In this document: piece by piece, positions 4,616 through 5,272 of the stretch
Layout: every line of letters begins with the position of its first letter
Numbering within the stretch: position 1 is the first letter of the stretch
Assembly: GCA_037139095.1 (NCBI GenBank)
Contig: JBAXHD010000090.1
Span: forward strand, 1 to 5,272
DNA from: WLMZ01 sp037139095
Lineage (GTDB): Bacteria; Actinomycetota; Acidimicrobiia; Acidimicrobiales; Ilumatobacteraceae
DNA: 5,272 bases
Direction of reading: 5' to 3'
Notes under the pieces: model-generated
Told to the model about the DNA's origin: nothing
The model's input: only the letters and a program-made list of their open reading frames with translations
Databases searched by the model: none
Made by a program: the position numbers and the translations under genes

Positions 4616-5047
4616 ATGGCCAGATATGTCACAACAATCCCAAGTTCGCTGACTCAACAAGAGGCGTTTGCTTACATGGCCGACCTTCGCAACTTTGCCA
4701 AGTGGGACAAGGGTGTTGTCAAGGTTGTACAAGTTGAAGGCACTGGCCCAGGCCTTGGAACCATTTTTGACGTGACGGTCAAGGGTTTCAGAAAATCCAC
4801 GTCAACATTGCGTTACACCACCACCGAGTACGACGAATTCTCAAACATCTTGGTGCGAGGCGTCAACACCTTCTTCACGTCCGTCGATCGCGTGACGATC
4901 AACAAGACGGCCACAGGTTGCGAAGTGGTTTACGACGCAACGCTGACTGCAAATTGGATTATTGCCGGAATGAATCTTGTGCTTGGAAAAGTATTCAACA
5001 AGATTGGCGACACCGCTACAAGCGGCCTTCGCGACGCCCTCGCCTAG
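4616..5047 (+). CDS. SRPBCC-family (polyketide cyclase/START-like fold) protein
   Basis: A 143-residue protein of the SRPBCC helix-grip fold. It begins MARYVTTIPSSLTQQEAFAY, continues with MADLRNFAKWDKGVVKVVQV (the conserved Asp/Arg-x-Phe-x-x-Trp-Asp region near residues 23-31), a central strand region (GTIFDVTVKGF, STLRYTTTEYD), VDRVTINK and a long C-terminal helix ending GLRDALA. This is the usual length and layout for the polyketide cyclase/dehydrase-type subgroup found singly in many actinomycetes. The fold encloses a hydrophobic pocket; members bind or transform lipids and polyketides, and the ligand here is unknown. Cytoplasmic, with no signal peptide. The ATG at 4616 is preferred over a TTG at 4598 because it gives the family N-terminus. 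Repeat B lies just upstream. It is convergent with the partial gene at the right edge. Confidence 0.92.
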   Translation: MARYVTTIPSSLTQQEAFAYMADLRNFAKWDKGVVKVVQVEGTGPGLGTIFDVTVKGFRKSTSTLRYTTTEYDEFSNILVRGVNTFFTSVDRVTINKTATGCEVVYDATLTANWIIAGMNLVLGKVFNKIGDTATSGLRDALA

Positions 5048-5099
5048 CTCCAGGCGGTGATCAACAGATTGGCGAAGTACTGAACGTACGTGCCGTTGT

Positions 5100-5272
5100 C
5101 TAGTGCTCGCTGAGCGACTTGATGCCTTCGACTGTGGCTGTCATGTTCTTCGACCATTGGTGAAGACGCTTTGAGATAATCGTCTCTGCGTTCTCCGGAT
5201 CCTTTGCAGCAGATGCGCGTGGAGGGCTCATCGCCGGCCCCATCGTTGCATGCATCTTCAACAGCACATCGC
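5100..5272 (-). CDS. C-terminal end of an unidentified protein (partial)
   Basis: On the minus strand a frame enters from the right edge and stays open for 57 codons to a TAG at 5102-5100. The end reads as a helical, soluble protein, finishing EGIKSLSEH, with ISKRLHQWSKNMTATV before it. Another minus frame is also open here (to a stop at 5046-5044), but its composition, rich in Cys, His and Arg, looks like a shadow. I do not recognise the family, and the start and main domains are outside the window. The stop lies 52 bp from that of the convergent SRPBCC gene; that gap contains the palindrome ACGTACGT but no convincing terminator. Confidence 0.55.
   Translation of the reverse strand, partial: DVLLKMHATMGPAMSPPRASAAKDPENAETIISKRLHQWSKNMTATVEGIKSLSEH

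Noticed and set aside
5048..5115. Small palindromes (ACGTACGT at 5084-5091, GCTC-GCT-GAGC at 5105-5115) as terminators between convergent genes
   Set aside because: Stems are only about 4 bp, without T-runs, too weak to support.
5044..5272. Second open minus-strand frame at the right edge, ending at 5044
   Set aside because: Its composition (many Cys, His and Arg) looks like a shadow of the better frame ending at 5100.

Overview
This 5.3 kb window is densely packed chromosomal DNA from a bacterium, most likely an actinomycete (Actinomycetota). That inference rests on the moderately high GC content, on the types of TetR regulator, dehydrogenase, SRPBCC protein and lipase-like hydrolase present, and on -10-like hexamers placed exactly 6 nt before two or three start codons, as expected for leaderless mRNAs. 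The genus cannot be named from the sequence. There is no rRNA, tRNA, CRISPR array, transposase or phage gene.

Left part (2-1794): the tail of a plus-strand reading frame meets, tail to tail, a minus-strand operon. Read in its own direction the operon is a zinc-dependent MDR alcohol dehydrogenase (1794-754), a SnoaL/NTF2-like protein (727-332) and a 58-residue zinc-ribbon DUF1272 protein (327-151), with very short gaps.

Control region (1795-1865): a divergent promoter region between the dehydrogenase operon and a TetR-family regulator. It holds two copies of the inverted repeat TATGA-N6-TCATA, 25 bp apart. They overlap both putative promoters and the nominal upstream start codons of the regulator, so the regulator most likely starts at 1866. 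This is the best-defined biological unit here: a LmrA/YxaF-like repressor controlling itself and a small oxidoreductase operon, perhaps with the downstream DUF4345 membrane protein (2464-2802), which also has its own consensus -35 box.

Middle (2804-3907): a minus-strand alpha/beta hydrolase of the secretory-lipase type, convergent with the DUF4345 gene with one base between stop codons.

Right part (3908-5272): a VOC/glyoxalase-fold protein (4060-4470) and an SRPBCC ligand-binding-fold protein (4616-5047), both on plus, then the C-terminal end of an unidentified minus-strand gene. The intergenic regions before the VOC and SRPBCC genes each carry one copy of a 60-bp direct repeat, 579 bp apart and 49/60 identical. 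Read on the minus strand, both copies encode related short peptides ending near stop codons. This repeat pair is the least explained structure in the window: it may be remnants of duplicated gene ends, a small-protein family, or shared regulatory DNA. No clearly novel multi-gene system is evident.
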